A program made the position numbers and the translations under genes. Below the pieces are notes generated by a model. The model worked only from the letters and a program-made list of their open reading frames with translations, did not search any database and was not told the origin of the DNA. This document shows, one piece after another, positions 46,241 through 55,276 of a stretch of 64,000 bases of DNA (position 1 is the first letter of the stretch; each line of letters begins with the position of its first letter). Location of the stretch: NCBI GenBank assembly GCA_964345005.1, contig CAYFPQ010000005.1, positions 1-64,000 on the forward strand, read 5' to 3'. The stretch is from JABMPJ01 sp964345005. GTDB taxonomy: Bacteria > Verrucomicrobiota > Kiritimatiellia > UBA8416 > JABMPJ01.

Positions 46241-47524
46241 ATGGCTGAGAAGCTGGCATTGTGTGGTGGCAAGAAACTACTCGCGGACGATTTCTTTAAA
46301 GCGTGGCCACCGGCCCATCAACAGGATCGCGATTACGTGATGGCCGTCTTGGATCGCGGCCTGAGCAGTGCGATCACGCCCGACATTGCAGCACTGGAAA
46401 AAGAGTGGGCGGCGTACGTGGGTACCAAATATGCCCTGGCCACCAATTCGGGAACAGCAGCGCTGCACATGTGTGTGGCAGCGTGCGGTATCGGGCCGGG
46501 CGACGAGGTGCTTGTTCCGGCGTTCACGTTTCTGGCCAGCGCGACGTGCGTCCTGCATCACAACGCGATTCCCATCTTTGTCGATGTCGATCCCGAGACG
46601 ATGCTGATTGATGTCTCCAAAATCGAAGCGAAAATTACCGAGCGAACCAAGGGCATCATTCCGGTTCACCTCAACGGGGTGGCTGCGGATATGGACCCCA
46701 TCATGGCTATCGCGAAGAAACACAACCTCGTGGTCATCGAAGACGCCGCACAAGCGCACGGCTCGCTCTATAAAGGGAAGAAGGTAGGGGGCTTTGGTGA
46801 TATGGCGGGCTTCAGCATTAACCAATGGAAACACCTGAGCGCCGGCGACGGCGGATTGTTGGTGACCAACAATGAGGAACTCCGGGATAAGGCGGAGATG
46901 GTGCGGCAGTTCGGCGAATCGGTCCATAAAGGCAAACAGCGGGAATACAACAGCTACACCATGGGCTGGATGTACCGCACGACTGATCTGGTGGCGGCAT
47001 TTGCGCGGAGTCAACTCACTCGCCTGGACGAGATGAACGCGAAACGTATCCAGAATTGCGAGATCCTTGATCGGGAACTATCAAAGATCAAAGGAATCCG
47101 GCTTCAACGCATTCCGGAGGGAAGCAAAGCCATGTATTGGTTCTACATGACGTGGCTTTCGTCCGAGGATCTCGGTTTGGATGTCGAACCGGCCAAGTTC
47201 CGGATGGCCGTACAGGAAGCGCTGCGAGCCGAGGGTGTCAATGCCGGCTTGTGGCAGACCCGGCCGGTGCCGCGACAAGCCATCTTCGCGGAAAAGGTGG
47301 GCTACGGAAAGGGGTGTCCGTGGACATGTAGTCACTACACGGGCGATGTCAACTATGCCGACGAGGAATACCCCGGAGCCCAATCGATCTGTGACCACAC
47401 CGTGTGGATTCCATGGGGATTTGCCCCGCCGAACGGACCTGCTGAAATGGACGGCATCGTTGCCGCCTACCATAAGGTGTTCGACAACATCGACGCTGTG
47501 GTTGCTCACGCCGCTACGTTGTAG
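46241..47524 (+). CDS. DegT/DnrJ/EryC1/StrS-family aminotransferase-fold protein
   Basis: 427 residues. PLP-fold features: NSGTAALHMCVAACGIGPGD, VVIEDAAQAHGSLYKG with the cofactor aspartate, and SINQWKHLSAGDGG with the Schiff-base lysine. Family members aminate keto sugars or use PLP/PMP for sugar dehydration. This one ends in an extended region (EEYPGAQSICDHTVWIPWGF) longer than the simplest members. It stands alone between an MttB-like gene and a convergent FCD-type regulator whose coding end overlaps it by 11 bases. The paralogue at 7929 is only distantly similar. A catabolic or surface-sugar role is possible. Confidence 0.88.
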   Translation: MAEKLALCGGKKLLADDFFKAWPPAHQQDRDYVMAVLDRGLSSAITPDIAALEKEWAAYVGTKYALATNSGTAALHMCVAACGIGPGDEVLVPAFTFLASATCVLHHNAIPIFVDVDPETMLIDVSKIEAKITERTKGIIPVHLNGVAADMDPIMAIAKKHNLVVIEDAAQAHGSLYKGKKVGGFGDMAGFSINQWKHLSAGDGGLLVTNNEELRDKAEMVRQFGESVHKGKQREYNSYTMGWMYRTTDLVAAFARSQLTRLDEMNAKRIQNCEILDRELSKIKGIRLQRIPEGSKAMYWFYMTWLSSEDLGLDVEPAKFRMAVQEALRAEGVNAGLWQTRPVPRQAIFAEKVGYGKGCPWTCSHYTGDVNYADEEYPGAQSICDHTVWIPWGFAPPNGPAEMDGIVAAYHKVFDNIDAVVAHAATL

Positions 47525-48188
47525 GCTGTGAAGCGTCAGTTAGATGGAACGCGAATAGCGATCGGAGTTTTTCGACATCTCGCGCCCTGAATGCTTTGTA
47601 GATGCCGTGGTGGTCATACCGGATGAGCTTGTCGTACGGCGTTGACTCGGCCCGCTTGCGGAAGAAGACTGTAATCACGTTATGCAGACTGCTGACCAGT
47701 TTGCTACCTGTGGCTTCAAGAATCAGCGAGTGAAATTGCTCATCACACCGGTCGGCCTCACGCCACCGCCGTTGAGACCATAATTCGTTCATCTGATCAA
47801 CCAAGTGTTGCATCTTATCCAGTTGCGAGTCGGTGATATTCTTGACCGCCAGATCTAGAGCACCCATCTCAATCACGTAGCGAAGCCTCCCGAGATCTTC
47901 CATGTTTTCGGGCGATTGGCTATATAACGGGAAAATGGTGGATAGGTTCTGAGCTGGATCAGGCTGGGTCACAATCAGACCGACCCGTCTTCGGCTGGAC
48001 AACATCCCTAGTGCCTTCAGCGTCCCGGCTGCTTCCCGAACCGTCCGAACCGACAATCCCAGTTCATCGGCCAATGCGGCCTCGGTGCCGAGCACATCGC
48101 CAGGCTTTAGGCCCAATCTCTCGATCCTGCCCGCTAATTGGCGCGCAACTTGAATCCGTAATGTGCTTTTCTCAAAGGATACCGCCAT
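47514..48188 (-). CDS. GntR-family regulator, FadR/FCD type
   Basis: 224 residues. N-terminal winged helix: LRIQVARQLAGRIERLGLKP, then DELGLSVRTVREAAGTLKALG. The C-terminal FCD domain of all-helical type has the metal-site residues in DRCDEQFHSLI, RYDHHGIYKAF and SLFAFHLTD. FCD regulators typically sense sugar acids such as gluconate, galactonate or hexuronates. It is divergent from the 2-keto-3-deoxy sugar acid genes starting at 48374. Two matching palindromes (ATATnTGACAnATAT) sit in the shared promoter region, one over each predicted -10 box, so it very probably represses both itself and that module. Confidence 0.9.
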   Translation of the reverse strand: MAVSFEKSTLRIQVARQLAGRIERLGLKPGDVLGTEAALADELGLSVRTVREAAGTLKALGMLSSRRRVGLIVTQPDPAQNLSTIFPLYSQSPENMEDLGRLRYVIEMGALDLAVKNITDSQLDKMQHLVDQMNELWSQRRWREADRCDEQFHSLILEATGSKLVSSLHNVITVFFRKRAESTPYDKLIRYDHHGIYKAFRARDVEKLRSLFAFHLTDASQPTT

Positions 48189-48224
48189 GCTTCACCGAGC
48201 CTCCCGTAAGCCTTTCAATGTCTG

Positions 48225-48329
48225 ATATTTGACAGATATTAGCAGATGCTTGATGGCACAAGAAGACTACAAGTGGCTTTTTATTGTTGTTGTAATCGCA
48301 AAACAGCAGGAATAATATATGACATATAT
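48225..48329. promoter_or_regulatory. Divergent promoters with paired operators for the FCD-type regulator
   Basis: Operator 1 is ATATTTGACAGATAT (48225-48239) and operator 2 is ATATATGACATATAT (48315-48329); both fit ATATnTGACAnATAT and are 90 bp apart centre to centre. Facing the aldolase gene, TTGTAA (48290-48295), a 17-base spacer and TAATAT (48313-48318) form a promoter whose -10 runs into operator 2. On the other strand a TAATAT (48241-48236) runs into operator 1 in the same way. Confidence 0.7.
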
Positions 48330-48373
48330 TGATAATGATGGAGAGGTATATCATTAAGACATCACTCGACAGG

Positions 48374-49156
48374 ATGGCATTTAGGGCAAGGCTTCAGCGT
48401 GGTGAAGCTGTCTTCGGATCGTGGATTCAGGAATGTCCCTGGCCGGGACTGATTCAGATATACGCCATGTCCGGCATGGACTGTGTGTTTATCGGCATGG
48501 AGCATTCCAGTCTGAATCCGGAAACGGTGGCTCGGATGATTATGTGTGGTCGCCAGATGGGCATCGCCACCATAGTGCGAACAGCGGGTAGCCTCTACCA
48601 CCAGATATCCAAGCCGATGGACTGGGGTGCGAGCGGAGTCATGGTTCCGCAGGTGGAATCGGCCGACGAGGCGCAGCGCATTGTCGCTGCTGCCAAGTAT
48701 GCGCCCGTGGGTCAGCGTGGCATGAGCGCAACCACGGCGCATTGTGATTACTGCTGCCCCGATAACCTGGATGCATACCGTGCCCGGGCCAACGAAGAGA
48801 ATCTCATCATTGTTCAAATCGAAACGGCCGCCGGACTGGAGAACGTGGACGCTATTACCGCCATCCCGGAAATCGACGTTATCTTTATTGGGTCCATGGA
48901 CCTTTCCTGCTCGCTCGGCTTTCCCGGCGAAGTCGATCACCCCCGTATGCAGGAAGCGACCCAGCATATCATGGAAACGGCAGAGAAATATAACAAGCCT
49001 ACCGGCATGCTGGTCGGTAGCATGGACGCCGCGTATCACTGGCATGATCGAGGTGTGCGCCTGCTGACCTGGTCTAATGAGCTGCGCATGATTGCCGGTG
49101 CGGCTCGACAGGCGACTGAAGCATTCAAAGCGTTTGTTGGTCCTGAAGGCGAATAA
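48374..49156 (+). CDS. HpcH/HpaI-family aldolase
   Basis: 260 residues from the ATG at 48374, which matches the length of the 64-825 paralogue at its N terminus. Earlier in-frame ATGs at 48329-48338 are also possible and overlap the operator. Class II pyruvate-aldolase features: VFIGMEHSS with the conserved histidine, IVRTAGS arginine strand, VQIETAAGLENVD metal-ligand glutamate and GSMDLSCSLGFPG aspartate loop. It is the first gene of a KDG/KDPG module (KDPG aldolase and KDG kinase follow). A likely reaction is retro-aldol cleavage of a 2-keto-3-deoxy sugar acid to pyruvate and an aldehyde. Confidence 0.86.
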   Translation: MAFRARLQRGEAVFGSWIQECPWPGLIQIYAMSGMDCVFIGMEHSSLNPETVARMIMCGRQMGIATIVRTAGSLYHQISKPMDWGASGVMVPQVESADEAQRIVAAAKYAPVGQRGMSATTAHCDYCCPDNLDAYRARANEENLIIVQIETAAGLENVDAITAIPEIDVIFIGSMDLSCSLGFPGEVDHPRMQEATQHIMETAEKYNKPTGMLVGSMDAAYHWHDRGVRLLTWSNELRMIAGAARQATEAFKAFVGPEGE

Positions 49157-49166
49157 GGAGATCGGT

Positions 49167-49823
49167 GTGAATATTTCAAAAGATGTGCTGCGCAGGGCGG
49201 GAAAGATCATTGCGGTGGTGACGATTGAACATCCGGACGATGCCGTTCCTCTTGCTGAAGCATTGCTGGCAGGAGGAGTGACTTCAATCGAGTTGACGTT
49301 GCGGACCGAACGGGCGCTGGACGCAATGCGAGAGGTAAAGACATCGGTGCCAGATATGGTGCTGGGAGCCGGAACGGTGATCTTCTCTGAACAGGTGGAT
49401 CAGGTAGTGGGTGTGGGCGTTGATTTTGCTGTGTCGCCAGGTTTCAATCCAGAGATCACAGAGAAGGCTCTTTCATGCGGGCTGCCTTTTGCTCCTGGCG
49501 TCATGACGCCCTCCGATATTGAAGGTGCCATCAGTTGCGGTTGCCGGGTGCTTAAGTTCTTTCCCGCGGAATCTTCGGGGGGGCTGACCCATCTGAAGAG
49601 CGTGAGTGCCCCTTATGGATACTTGGGTCTCCAGTTCATTCCTTTGGGCGGTGTTTCGCCGGTCAATCTGGAGGAATATCTCTCGCAATCCAATATTCCG
49701 GCTGTCGGCGGTTCATGGATTGCCCCGGTGAATATGATTAAGAATAGAGACTGGCCAGCAATAGAGAGAAATGCTCAGGAAGCAGTGGCAATGCTGAGAG
49801 ACGCTGGCTTAGGAGAGCATTAG
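49167..49823 (+). CDS. eda: KHG/KDPG aldolase (2-dehydro-3-deoxyphosphogluconate aldolase)
   Basis: 218 residues from a GTG at 49167 with AAGGAG 6 bases upstream. Class I aldolase splitting KDPG (or 2-keto-4-hydroxyglutarate) to pyruvate and glyceraldehyde 3-phosphate. Glu42 and Arg46 lie in SIELTLRT. LGAGTV, AVSPGFNPE and FAPGVMTPSDIEGA follow, and the Schiff-base Lys130 is in VLKFFPAES. Full length for the family. It lies 10 bases after the HpcH-like aldolase and 2 bases before the KDG kinase, giving a complete KDG to KDPG to pyruvate route. Expected to be under the FCD-type regulator at 47514. Confidence 0.9.
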   Translation: MNISKDVLRRAGKIIAVVTIEHPDDAVPLAEALLAGGVTSIELTLRTERALDAMREVKTSVPDMVLGAGTVIFSEQVDQVVGVGVDFAVSPGFNPEITEKALSCGLPFAPGVMTPSDIEGAISCGCRVLKFFPAESSGGLTHLKSVSAPYGYLGLQFIPLGGVSPVNLEEYLSQSNIPAVGGSWIAPVNMIKNRDWPAIERNAQEAVAMLRDAGLGEH

Positions 49824-49825
49824 GC

Positions 49826-50923
49826 ATGACAAAACGAATACTGATTGGGTTTGGGGAGATCATGGGGCGCTTGTGCCCACAGGGCGTGAATCGCTTTGTG
49901 CAAGCGATGCCAGGAAGCATTGAAGCTTCTTTTGCGGGGGCAGAGGCCAACGTGTTGGTGTCCAACGCTATGTTGGGTGGCCTTTCGCGCTACGTAACGG
50001 CATTGCCGAAGCATGACATTGCGGAGTGCTGTCTTCGTTCATTGAAGCGGTTCAATGTCGATGTCAGCTATGTCTTGAGATCTGACCAAGGAAGGCTGGG
50101 ACTCTACTTTGTCGAAAGAGGCGCCAACCAGAGGCCCAGCGTGGTCGTCTACGATAGGGAAGGTTCGTCCGTATCCTTGACGAATCCAGATGCATATCCC
50201 TGGGACGATATCCTTGATGGGGCAGGGTGGTTGCATCTTTCCGGAATAACGCCTGCACTCTCCTGTCTTGCGGCGGCGGCGACAATCGTTGCTGCCATGA
50301 AAGCAAGAGCGGCCGGATGCACGGTTTCCTGTGATTTGAATTTTCGTAAGAACCTATGGCGGTGGGATTCCAGTTATTCACCCAAAGAGCTGGCCGGAAA
50401 AACCATGCGTCGGGTTCTGCCGCATGTGGATGTTGTGATTGCCAATGAAGCCGATGCTTCAGATGTGTTGGGAATCCATGCTGGTGCGGAGGACGTGGAG
50501 GCCGGAGTATTGAATACCGACAAGTATCCTGATGTGGCGCGGGAGATCATTAATCAGTTTCCCGGTGTTTCGCAGGTTGCGATTACCTTGCGTGAGAGTA
50601 TTTCTGCTTCACACAATAACTGGGGCGCGATGCTCTATGACAAACAGACCGACCAGGCACATTTTGCGCCGGTTGACAACGGCGCTTACAAGCCATACGA
50701 GATCAGAAACATTGTTGACCGTGTGGGTGGCGGTGACTCCTTTGCCGGGGGCCTTATCTTCGCGTTGATGGACGAAGACTTGAAGACCCCAGAGAGCGCC
50801 ATTCGCTTTGCCGTTGCATCCTCTTGTCTGGCCCATTCCATTGAGGGCGACTTTAACCTGAGTTCCCGCAAAGAAGTGGAAGCGTTAATGCACGGCTCCG
50901 GCAGCGGGCGCGTGCGAAGATAA
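49826..50923 (+). CDS. kdgK: 2-keto-3-deoxygluconate kinase-like PfkB kinase
   Basis: 365 residues, ribokinase fold. The N terminus reads IGFGEIMGRLCPQG, followed by SFAGAEANVLVSNAMLGG. The substrate loop GRLGLYFVERGANQRPSVVV is typical of KDG kinases. SCDLNFRKNLWRW and VDRVGGGDSFAGGLIFAL with the catalytic base Asp304 complete the core. It would phosphorylate KDG to KDPG, which the gene just upstream cleaves. AGGAGA precedes the ATG. Gene order (aldolase, eda, kdgK) supports the assignment. The protein is somewhat longer than the E. coli enzyme (about 310), with extra residues around 225-245. Confidence 0.88.
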   Translation: MTKRILIGFGEIMGRLCPQGVNRFVQAMPGSIEASFAGAEANVLVSNAMLGGLSRYVTALPKHDIAECCLRSLKRFNVDVSYVLRSDQGRLGLYFVERGANQRPSVVVYDREGSSVSLTNPDAYPWDDILDGAGWLHLSGITPALSCLAAAATIVAAMKARAAGCTVSCDLNFRKNLWRWDSSYSPKELAGKTMRRVLPHVDVVIANEADASDVLGIHAGAEDVEAGVLNTDKYPDVAREIINQFPGVSQVAITLRESISASHNNWGAMLYDKQTDQAHFAPVDNGAYKPYEIRNIVDRVGGGDSFAGGLIFALMDEDLKTPESAIRFAVASSCLAHSIEGDFNLSSRKEVEALMHGSGSGRVRR

Positions 50924-50942
50924 GTGCAGGAAGAAACAATCG

Positions 50943-52025
50943 CTATTTGCGCTCTGAAACCTTCTCCAGCGTATTGCCTTTGTGGAACTTGGGCTCAATA
51001 AGTGTGGACCGTTTGGCCAAGGCGCCTGTTTCGGCAAGCTGAACCACGGCATGTGAGAAGCTTCGGGCGTACTGTTCCCAGTCGACGCGGTAGCAGGCCA
51101 CCGGCGGTACCACACATTCGAGATACTCGGCATAGCCCCTGGAAACGAGTGAGATGTCTTCAGGAACGCGTATTCCCGACATCTGTAAGTAGGTCAGTGT
51201 GGTAAGCACATCCGCCGGGTGTGACACAAGCAGGCCGGTTGGCGGCGCGGGCTGTTTTAGGGCGGCGCCCAGAGCACTACAGAGACTCGAAACGGTTTGC
51301 CGGTGCGAAATGATCAGCGGCTTCGCGTCGGCATGTGAGCTGATTTCAAAAGCCTCCCGGAATCCCTCTTTGCCGGCAACATCCCCCGCAAGACCTGTTT
51401 CCGGAGTCACCAATGCGATACGCCGGTGTCCCATGCCCAAGAACTTGCCTGCCGCGTGTCGGCAAACAGATCTGAAATCTATGTCGAAAGAGGGAAGCTC
51501 GATGTTCTCATAGGTGGAACCGAACACCAATGTCTTCAGTCCTCTATCAGCGAAGAACCTCTGAACAGAAGCGGTCTGTAGGTGCAGGACCCAGACGCTA
51601 TTCTTGGATTGTACGATCATCTTTTCGAGAATGGTGCGTGGATCTCGATCTCGAAGACGACCATCGTACTGCAATTTCAGCCGGTAGCTGGCGTTCTGCA
51701 GGTGTCGCCGGAGCTCGTTGGCCACAAGATGGTCGGCTCCGGTTATAGCATGCAACGGTTCCGGCGTCAGAAGTGTCACGCTCTTTGTCGGGGTGGTAGT
51801 ACGAAGGTGCTTGATGATGCGAGTGGATCTTCCCTGTGATATCTGAATCAGTTTTTCGCTCTGTAGAACTCTTAGAGCAGCTCGAACCGTGGGGCGGCTG
51901 ACCTGAAGCTCATCGGCGATGACGCGTTCGGCGGGCATGCTCTTTACCCAGACACCCGCCTGAATGTTCTGGCGCAGAATATCCGTCACTTGTTTCAGGA
52001 GCGAGGCACGCTGTGGAATATCCAT
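50943..52025 (-). CDS. GntR-type HTH regulator with LacI-like ligand domain
   Basis: 360 residues, same architecture as the 12628 protein. GntR winged helix: SLLKQVTDILRQNIQAGVWV, PAERVIADELQVSRPTVRAA, LIQISQGRSTRI. LacI-like core: LPSFDIDFRSVCRHAAGKFL, GMGHRRIALVTPETG, TGLLVSHPADVLTTLTYL. It is convergent with kdgK (20-base gap) and divergent from an SDR gene, so that gene and those after it are the likely targets. No clear palindrome was found in the 116-base divergent gap. Confidence 0.86.
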   Translation of the reverse strand: MDIPQRASLLKQVTDILRQNIQAGVWVKSMPAERVIADELQVSRPTVRAALRVLQSEKLIQISQGRSTRIIKHLRTTTPTKSVTLLTPEPLHAITGADHLVANELRRHLQNASYRLKLQYDGRLRDRDPRTILEKMIVQSKNSVWVLHLQTASVQRFFADRGLKTLVFGSTYENIELPSFDIDFRSVCRHAAGKFLGMGHRRIALVTPETGLAGDVAGKEGFREAFEISSHADAKPLIISHRQTVSSLCSALGAALKQPAPPTGLLVSHPADVLTTLTYLQMSGIRVPEDISLVSRGYAEYLECVVPPVACYRVDWEQYARSFSHAVVQLAETGALAKRSTLIEPKFHKGNTLEKVSERK

Positions 52026-52048
52026 TACTTGTCACCTTTTATTACCAG

Positions 52049-52077
52049 TGTTCAGGCCGTGAGTATCCGGATATAAT
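52049..52077 (+). promoter_or_regulatory. Candidate promoter of the SDR gene
   Basis: TATAAT at 52072-52077 with a weak -35 (TGTTCA) 17 bases upstream, in the divergent gap between a GntR-type regulator and the SDR gene. GGAGG lies 7 bases before the ATG at 52142. Confidence 0.4.
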
Positions 52078-52141
52078 GGGATTATGTAAAGGGAGAACGA
52101 TAGGAAGGGATAATCTTCTGAAAGCTTACGGAGGCCATACT

Positions 52142-52900
52142 ATGAAATCTGACTTAGCAGGTATGCATGCGTTGGTAACGGGTGGTGGTACTGGAATCGG
52201 TAAGGCGATTTCGCTGGGGCTGGCACGGGCCGGTGCAACGGTAGTGGTGAATTACTCGCGGAGTCGGGATGATGCCGAAGCCACGGTGGAAGAAATCAAG
52301 AACGCTGGAGGAAAGGCTTGCGCGGTGCAGGCGGATGTCACCGATGAAGAGCAGGTGCAAGCCCTGATCAAAACGGCGGTCGAGTCGTTTGGTGCCCTTG
52401 ACATTCTGATGGCCAACGCAGGAGGTCGAACCGTTGATGCGCCGACAGCGGAGCTTACGGGCGAACAGTGGGATGAAGGGCTAACGCTGAACTGCAAGTC
52501 CGTGTTTCTCTGCGTTAAGCATGCCATTCCTCATCTTCCTGAGACCGCGGGGCGGATCATTATCACCTCGTCGATCAGCGCGCGTTCCGGAGCGGGGCCG
52601 GGCATGATCATCTATGCCGCTGCTAAGGGCGCCATTAACAATATGGTGCGCAACTGGGCTAAGGAGTTGGCGCCGCGCGGTGTCACGGTCAACGCCATTG
52701 CTCCGGGGGTAATCCGTACCCGGCTGCACGAGCAATTCACTGCGCCGGACGAGTATCAGAAACTCATAGATCGTATTCCGGTCGGACGCGACGGCGTGCC
52801 GGAAGACTGTGTGGGCGCGGTGTTGCTGCTGGCCGGCGAAGCGGGCAGCTACATCACGGGGCAGGTTATTGAGATTAATGGCGGGATGGCAATGCCGTAA
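52142..52900 (+). CDS. Short-chain dehydrogenase/reductase
   Basis: 252 residues from the ATG at 52142. Classical SDR: cofactor loop TGGGTGIG (13-20), MANAGG strand, ITSSIS with the catalytic serine, Tyr158 and Lys162 in IYAAAKGA, and a closing ITGQVIEINGGMAMP typical of FabG/gluconate-dehydrogenase-like members. It lies next to the KDG module and a sugar-type regulator, so oxidation or reduction of a sugar acid is more likely than fatty-acid synthesis. Exact substrate unresolved. A class IV aminotransferase gene follows after 57 bases. Confidence 0.88.
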   Translation: MKSDLAGMHALVTGGGTGIGKAISLGLARAGATVVVNYSRSRDDAEATVEEIKNAGGKACAVQADVTDEEQVQALIKTAVESFGALDILMANAGGRTVDAPTAELTGEQWDEGLTLNCKSVFLCVKHAIPHLPETAGRIIITSSISARSGAGPGMIIYAAAKGAINNMVRNWAKELAPRGVTVNAIAPGVIRTRLHEQFTAPDEYQKLIDRIPVGRDGVPEDCVGAVLLLAGEAGSYITGQVIEINGGMAMP

Positions 52901-52957
52901 GGGCAGGAGCCAACAGACTGAAGTCTGGAATCAGAAGGCAGGGGACAGGAGGCGAAA

Positions 52958-53950
52958 ATGAGCCAGCAAGAATCGATTGGGCGGGTGGTTTACTTCAATG
53001 GAGAATTTGTGCCGGAAGCAGAGGCGAAGATTTCGATCTTCGATTCGGCGCTGATGTTCGGAGACATGGTCTTTGACATGACGCGATCGTTCAATGGCAA
53101 ACAGTTCATTTTGCGCGAGCATATCGACCGAATCTATGCCGGGATCAAGATGCTCAAGATCCCCATCGAGATGACGCCGGAGGAGATGGAACAGGCGGTT
53201 TACGCAACCATTGAGGCTAACAAACCGGCTTTCGATGAGACCGACGAACATCGCATCATGATCGACGTCACGCGTGGTCCGCTTTCGATGTATGCCCGCG
53301 TCTTTGGCGGTAAGACCCAGCCGACCGTCATTATCAGTGACTTTCCGGTCAAGTGGACCGTAGCGCCGCTTGCGCCACTCTATGATTCGGGTGTGCATGC
53401 GGTGTTTCCTTCGCAACGGATGATTCCAGCCGATCTGCTGGAGCCGAAGATCAAGAATCGCAGTCGAATCCACTACCTGATGGCAAACCTGGATGTCTCG
53501 CTGGTAGACGATCCGACCGCTTGGGCGTTGCTGCTGGATACCGATGGGTTTATAGCGGAGGGGACGGGGTCGAACTTCTTCATCGTGAAGGATGGCAAGC
53601 TTCTCACGCCCGAACCGCGTAACATTCTCCGCGGTACACGCCGTCGGCACACGATCGAACTGGCCCGGCAGATGGGGCTCGAGGTCGTGGAGTGCAATCT
53701 CAACAGGTACGATGCCATCAATGCCGACGAGGCGTTCTTCACTTCAACTGCTTTCACGCTGATGCCGTGTGTGAAGGTGCAGGGCAATCAGCTGGGTGAC
53801 GGCACCACCGGACCGGTCACGCAGAAGCTCATTGCGGCTTGGAACGAGTTGGTGGGTTTGGACTACATCGCCCAAGCCAAGGACTACCTGAAGGAAATGG
53901 GCGACGACGCCTATAGCGGAACGACGACGTATCGATTTGGGAAGAAGTGA
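52958..53950 (+). CDS. Class IV aminotransferase (branched-chain/D-amino-acid type)
   Basis: 330 residues, fold-type IV PLP enzyme. Opening VYFNGEFVPEAEAKISIFDS with the GD segment following, the catalytic Lys166 in KIKNRSRIHY, the PLP-binding glutamate in IAEGTGSNFF, and the closing FFTSTAFTLMPCV. The K-x-R-S-R-x-H-Y form around the lysine differs from IlvE (K-x-x-N-Y-L), so the amino donor and acceptor may differ. AGGAGG lies 6 bases before the ATG. It precedes two URO-D-fold genes and could belong to their unit, although a half-copy of a dispersed A-rich repeat (54006-54046) separates them. Confidence 0.86.
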   Translation: MSQQESIGRVVYFNGEFVPEAEAKISIFDSALMFGDMVFDMTRSFNGKQFILREHIDRIYAGIKMLKIPIEMTPEEMEQAVYATIEANKPAFDETDEHRIMIDVTRGPLSMYARVFGGKTQPTVIISDFPVKWTVAPLAPLYDSGVHAVFPSQRMIPADLLEPKIKNRSRIHYLMANLDVSLVDDPTAWALLLDTDGFIAEGTGSNFFIVKDGKLLTPEPRNILRGTRRRHTIELARQMGLEVVECNLNRYDAINADEAFFTSTAFTLMPCVKVQGNQLGDGTTGPVTQKLIAAWNELVGLDYIAQAKDYLKEMGDDAYSGTTTYRFGKK

Positions 53951-54049
53951 GCGTCGAGAGATATGCTTAACTGCGAACCCTCCTTCGCCCCATGGGCTTC
54001 GGAGGTCAAGAAAGCACGAAAGACGCAAAGAAAGAGAAAGAACAAAGAA

Positions 54050-55276
54050 ATGGCAACAATGACATCACGAGAGAGAATCGTAGCGGCAATTCGGCGTGAG
54101 GATGTGGATCATCTTCCCTTGGGACAGTTGTTTCACAGTACGATCATGGAAACCCCGAAGGAATTGGCGTGGCGAAATCAGTTTGAACGCGCCAAGGTTA
54201 TGAAAGACATCGGGCTCGATCCGCTGATCGATATCTGGATGCCGTCGCCGGAAGCTCCGCCGGAGATTCCCGTGCGCAAGTGGATGGAAGACGACCCGGA
54301 CGGGCCGCACAAACTGCTGTGTGCCTCCTATGAGACGCCGGCGGGTACCTTGACGGCCAAAGTACAGCGGACGGATGAAGACTGGTATGAGCAGACGCAT
54401 TACAAGTTCCTGCCACAGTGGGACGGCGACGCGTTTCGACGTAGCGACGAATATAACCGCATCGATATGATGGATGACTATTTCACGCGCCGCTACAAGG
54501 TGCCGCTGGTCAAAGGCCCCGAAGACTTGGATGCCTTCGAGCATCTGCTGAAAGCGCCGACCGGTGGTTATCGGGATCTCTGGATCAAGAACGCGCTCAA
54601 GGCTAAGGAGATTGCCAAGGATCTTGGCATAGCGACGCAGGCGCGACGCGTTGCGGTGGGCGACTGGTTTATGTGGGTCTGCTGGATCGAGGACTTCTGC
54701 GTCGAGATGATCGGCAACCCCGATTATGTTAATCGCTTCTATGATATCTGCCAGAACTACAACAAAGCCATTGTCGATATGGTTCTCGAAGTAGAGCCGG
54801 ACATCGTTCAGTACCGCGGTTGGTACGACACCCCGGATTACTGGGGCACGCAGCGCTACCAGGATATTCTGGCGCCGCGTATCAGCGAACTCGGCAAGCA
54901 GATTCATGATGCAGGATCGTTGTTCTGTGTGCTGTTGACCGAAGGGTATACGCTCTATAAGGACATCCTGGCCGGATTGGACGTGGATGTCTTCCTGGGG
55001 CTTGAACCGCTGGCGGCTCGCAAGAGCGAAGATCTTGCGGCGGTCAAAGCTGCCTTGGGTGACAGTCATTGCATCTGGGGTGGGGTGAACGCCTGCGTGA
55101 CGGTCGGTACGCGAGGTGATGACGAAATTGACGAGGCCGTCAAGACGGCCATCGATACACTCGGCCCCGAAGGCTTCATTCTGAATGCGGCCATGTACTT
55201 CTATGACGATGACGTGACGTGGGATCGCTTCATGGTGTTCGTGAATGCATGGAAGCGGCATGCGGACGTGAAGTAG
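54050..55276 (+). CDS. URO-D-fold protein lacking the HxC metal motif
   Basis: 408 residues from the ATG at 54050 (MATMTSRERIVAAIRREDVD). It groups with the 9360 protein through FWRNQFERA/AWRNQFERAK, VQYRGWYDTPDYWGT and the WGGVNA strand. The metal-binding HxCG of methyltransferase-like members is replaced by FCVLLTEGY, so a zinc-thiolate mechanism is unlikely. Upstream is an A-rich repeat half-copy (AAAGCACGAAAGACGCAAAG) that supplies no clear Shine-Dalgarno sequence. The stop codon directly abuts the next URO-D-fold gene, which has the full motif, so the two may form a complex or consecutive steps. Confidence 0.78.
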   Translation: MATMTSRERIVAAIRREDVDHLPLGQLFHSTIMETPKELAWRNQFERAKVMKDIGLDPLIDIWMPSPEAPPEIPVRKWMEDDPDGPHKLLCASYETPAGTLTAKVQRTDEDWYEQTHYKFLPQWDGDAFRRSDEYNRIDMMDDYFTRRYKVPLVKGPEDLDAFEHLLKAPTGGYRDLWIKNALKAKEIAKDLGIATQARRVAVGDWFMWVCWIEDFCVEMIGNPDYVNRFYDICQNYNKAIVDMVLEVEPDIVQYRGWYDTPDYWGTQRYQDILAPRISELGKQIHDAGSLFCVLLTEGYTLYKDILAGLDVDVFLGLEPLAARKSEDLAAVKAALGDSHCIWGGVNACVTVGTRGDDEIDEAVKTAIDTLGPEGFILNAAMYFYDDDVTWDRFMVFVNAWKRHADVK

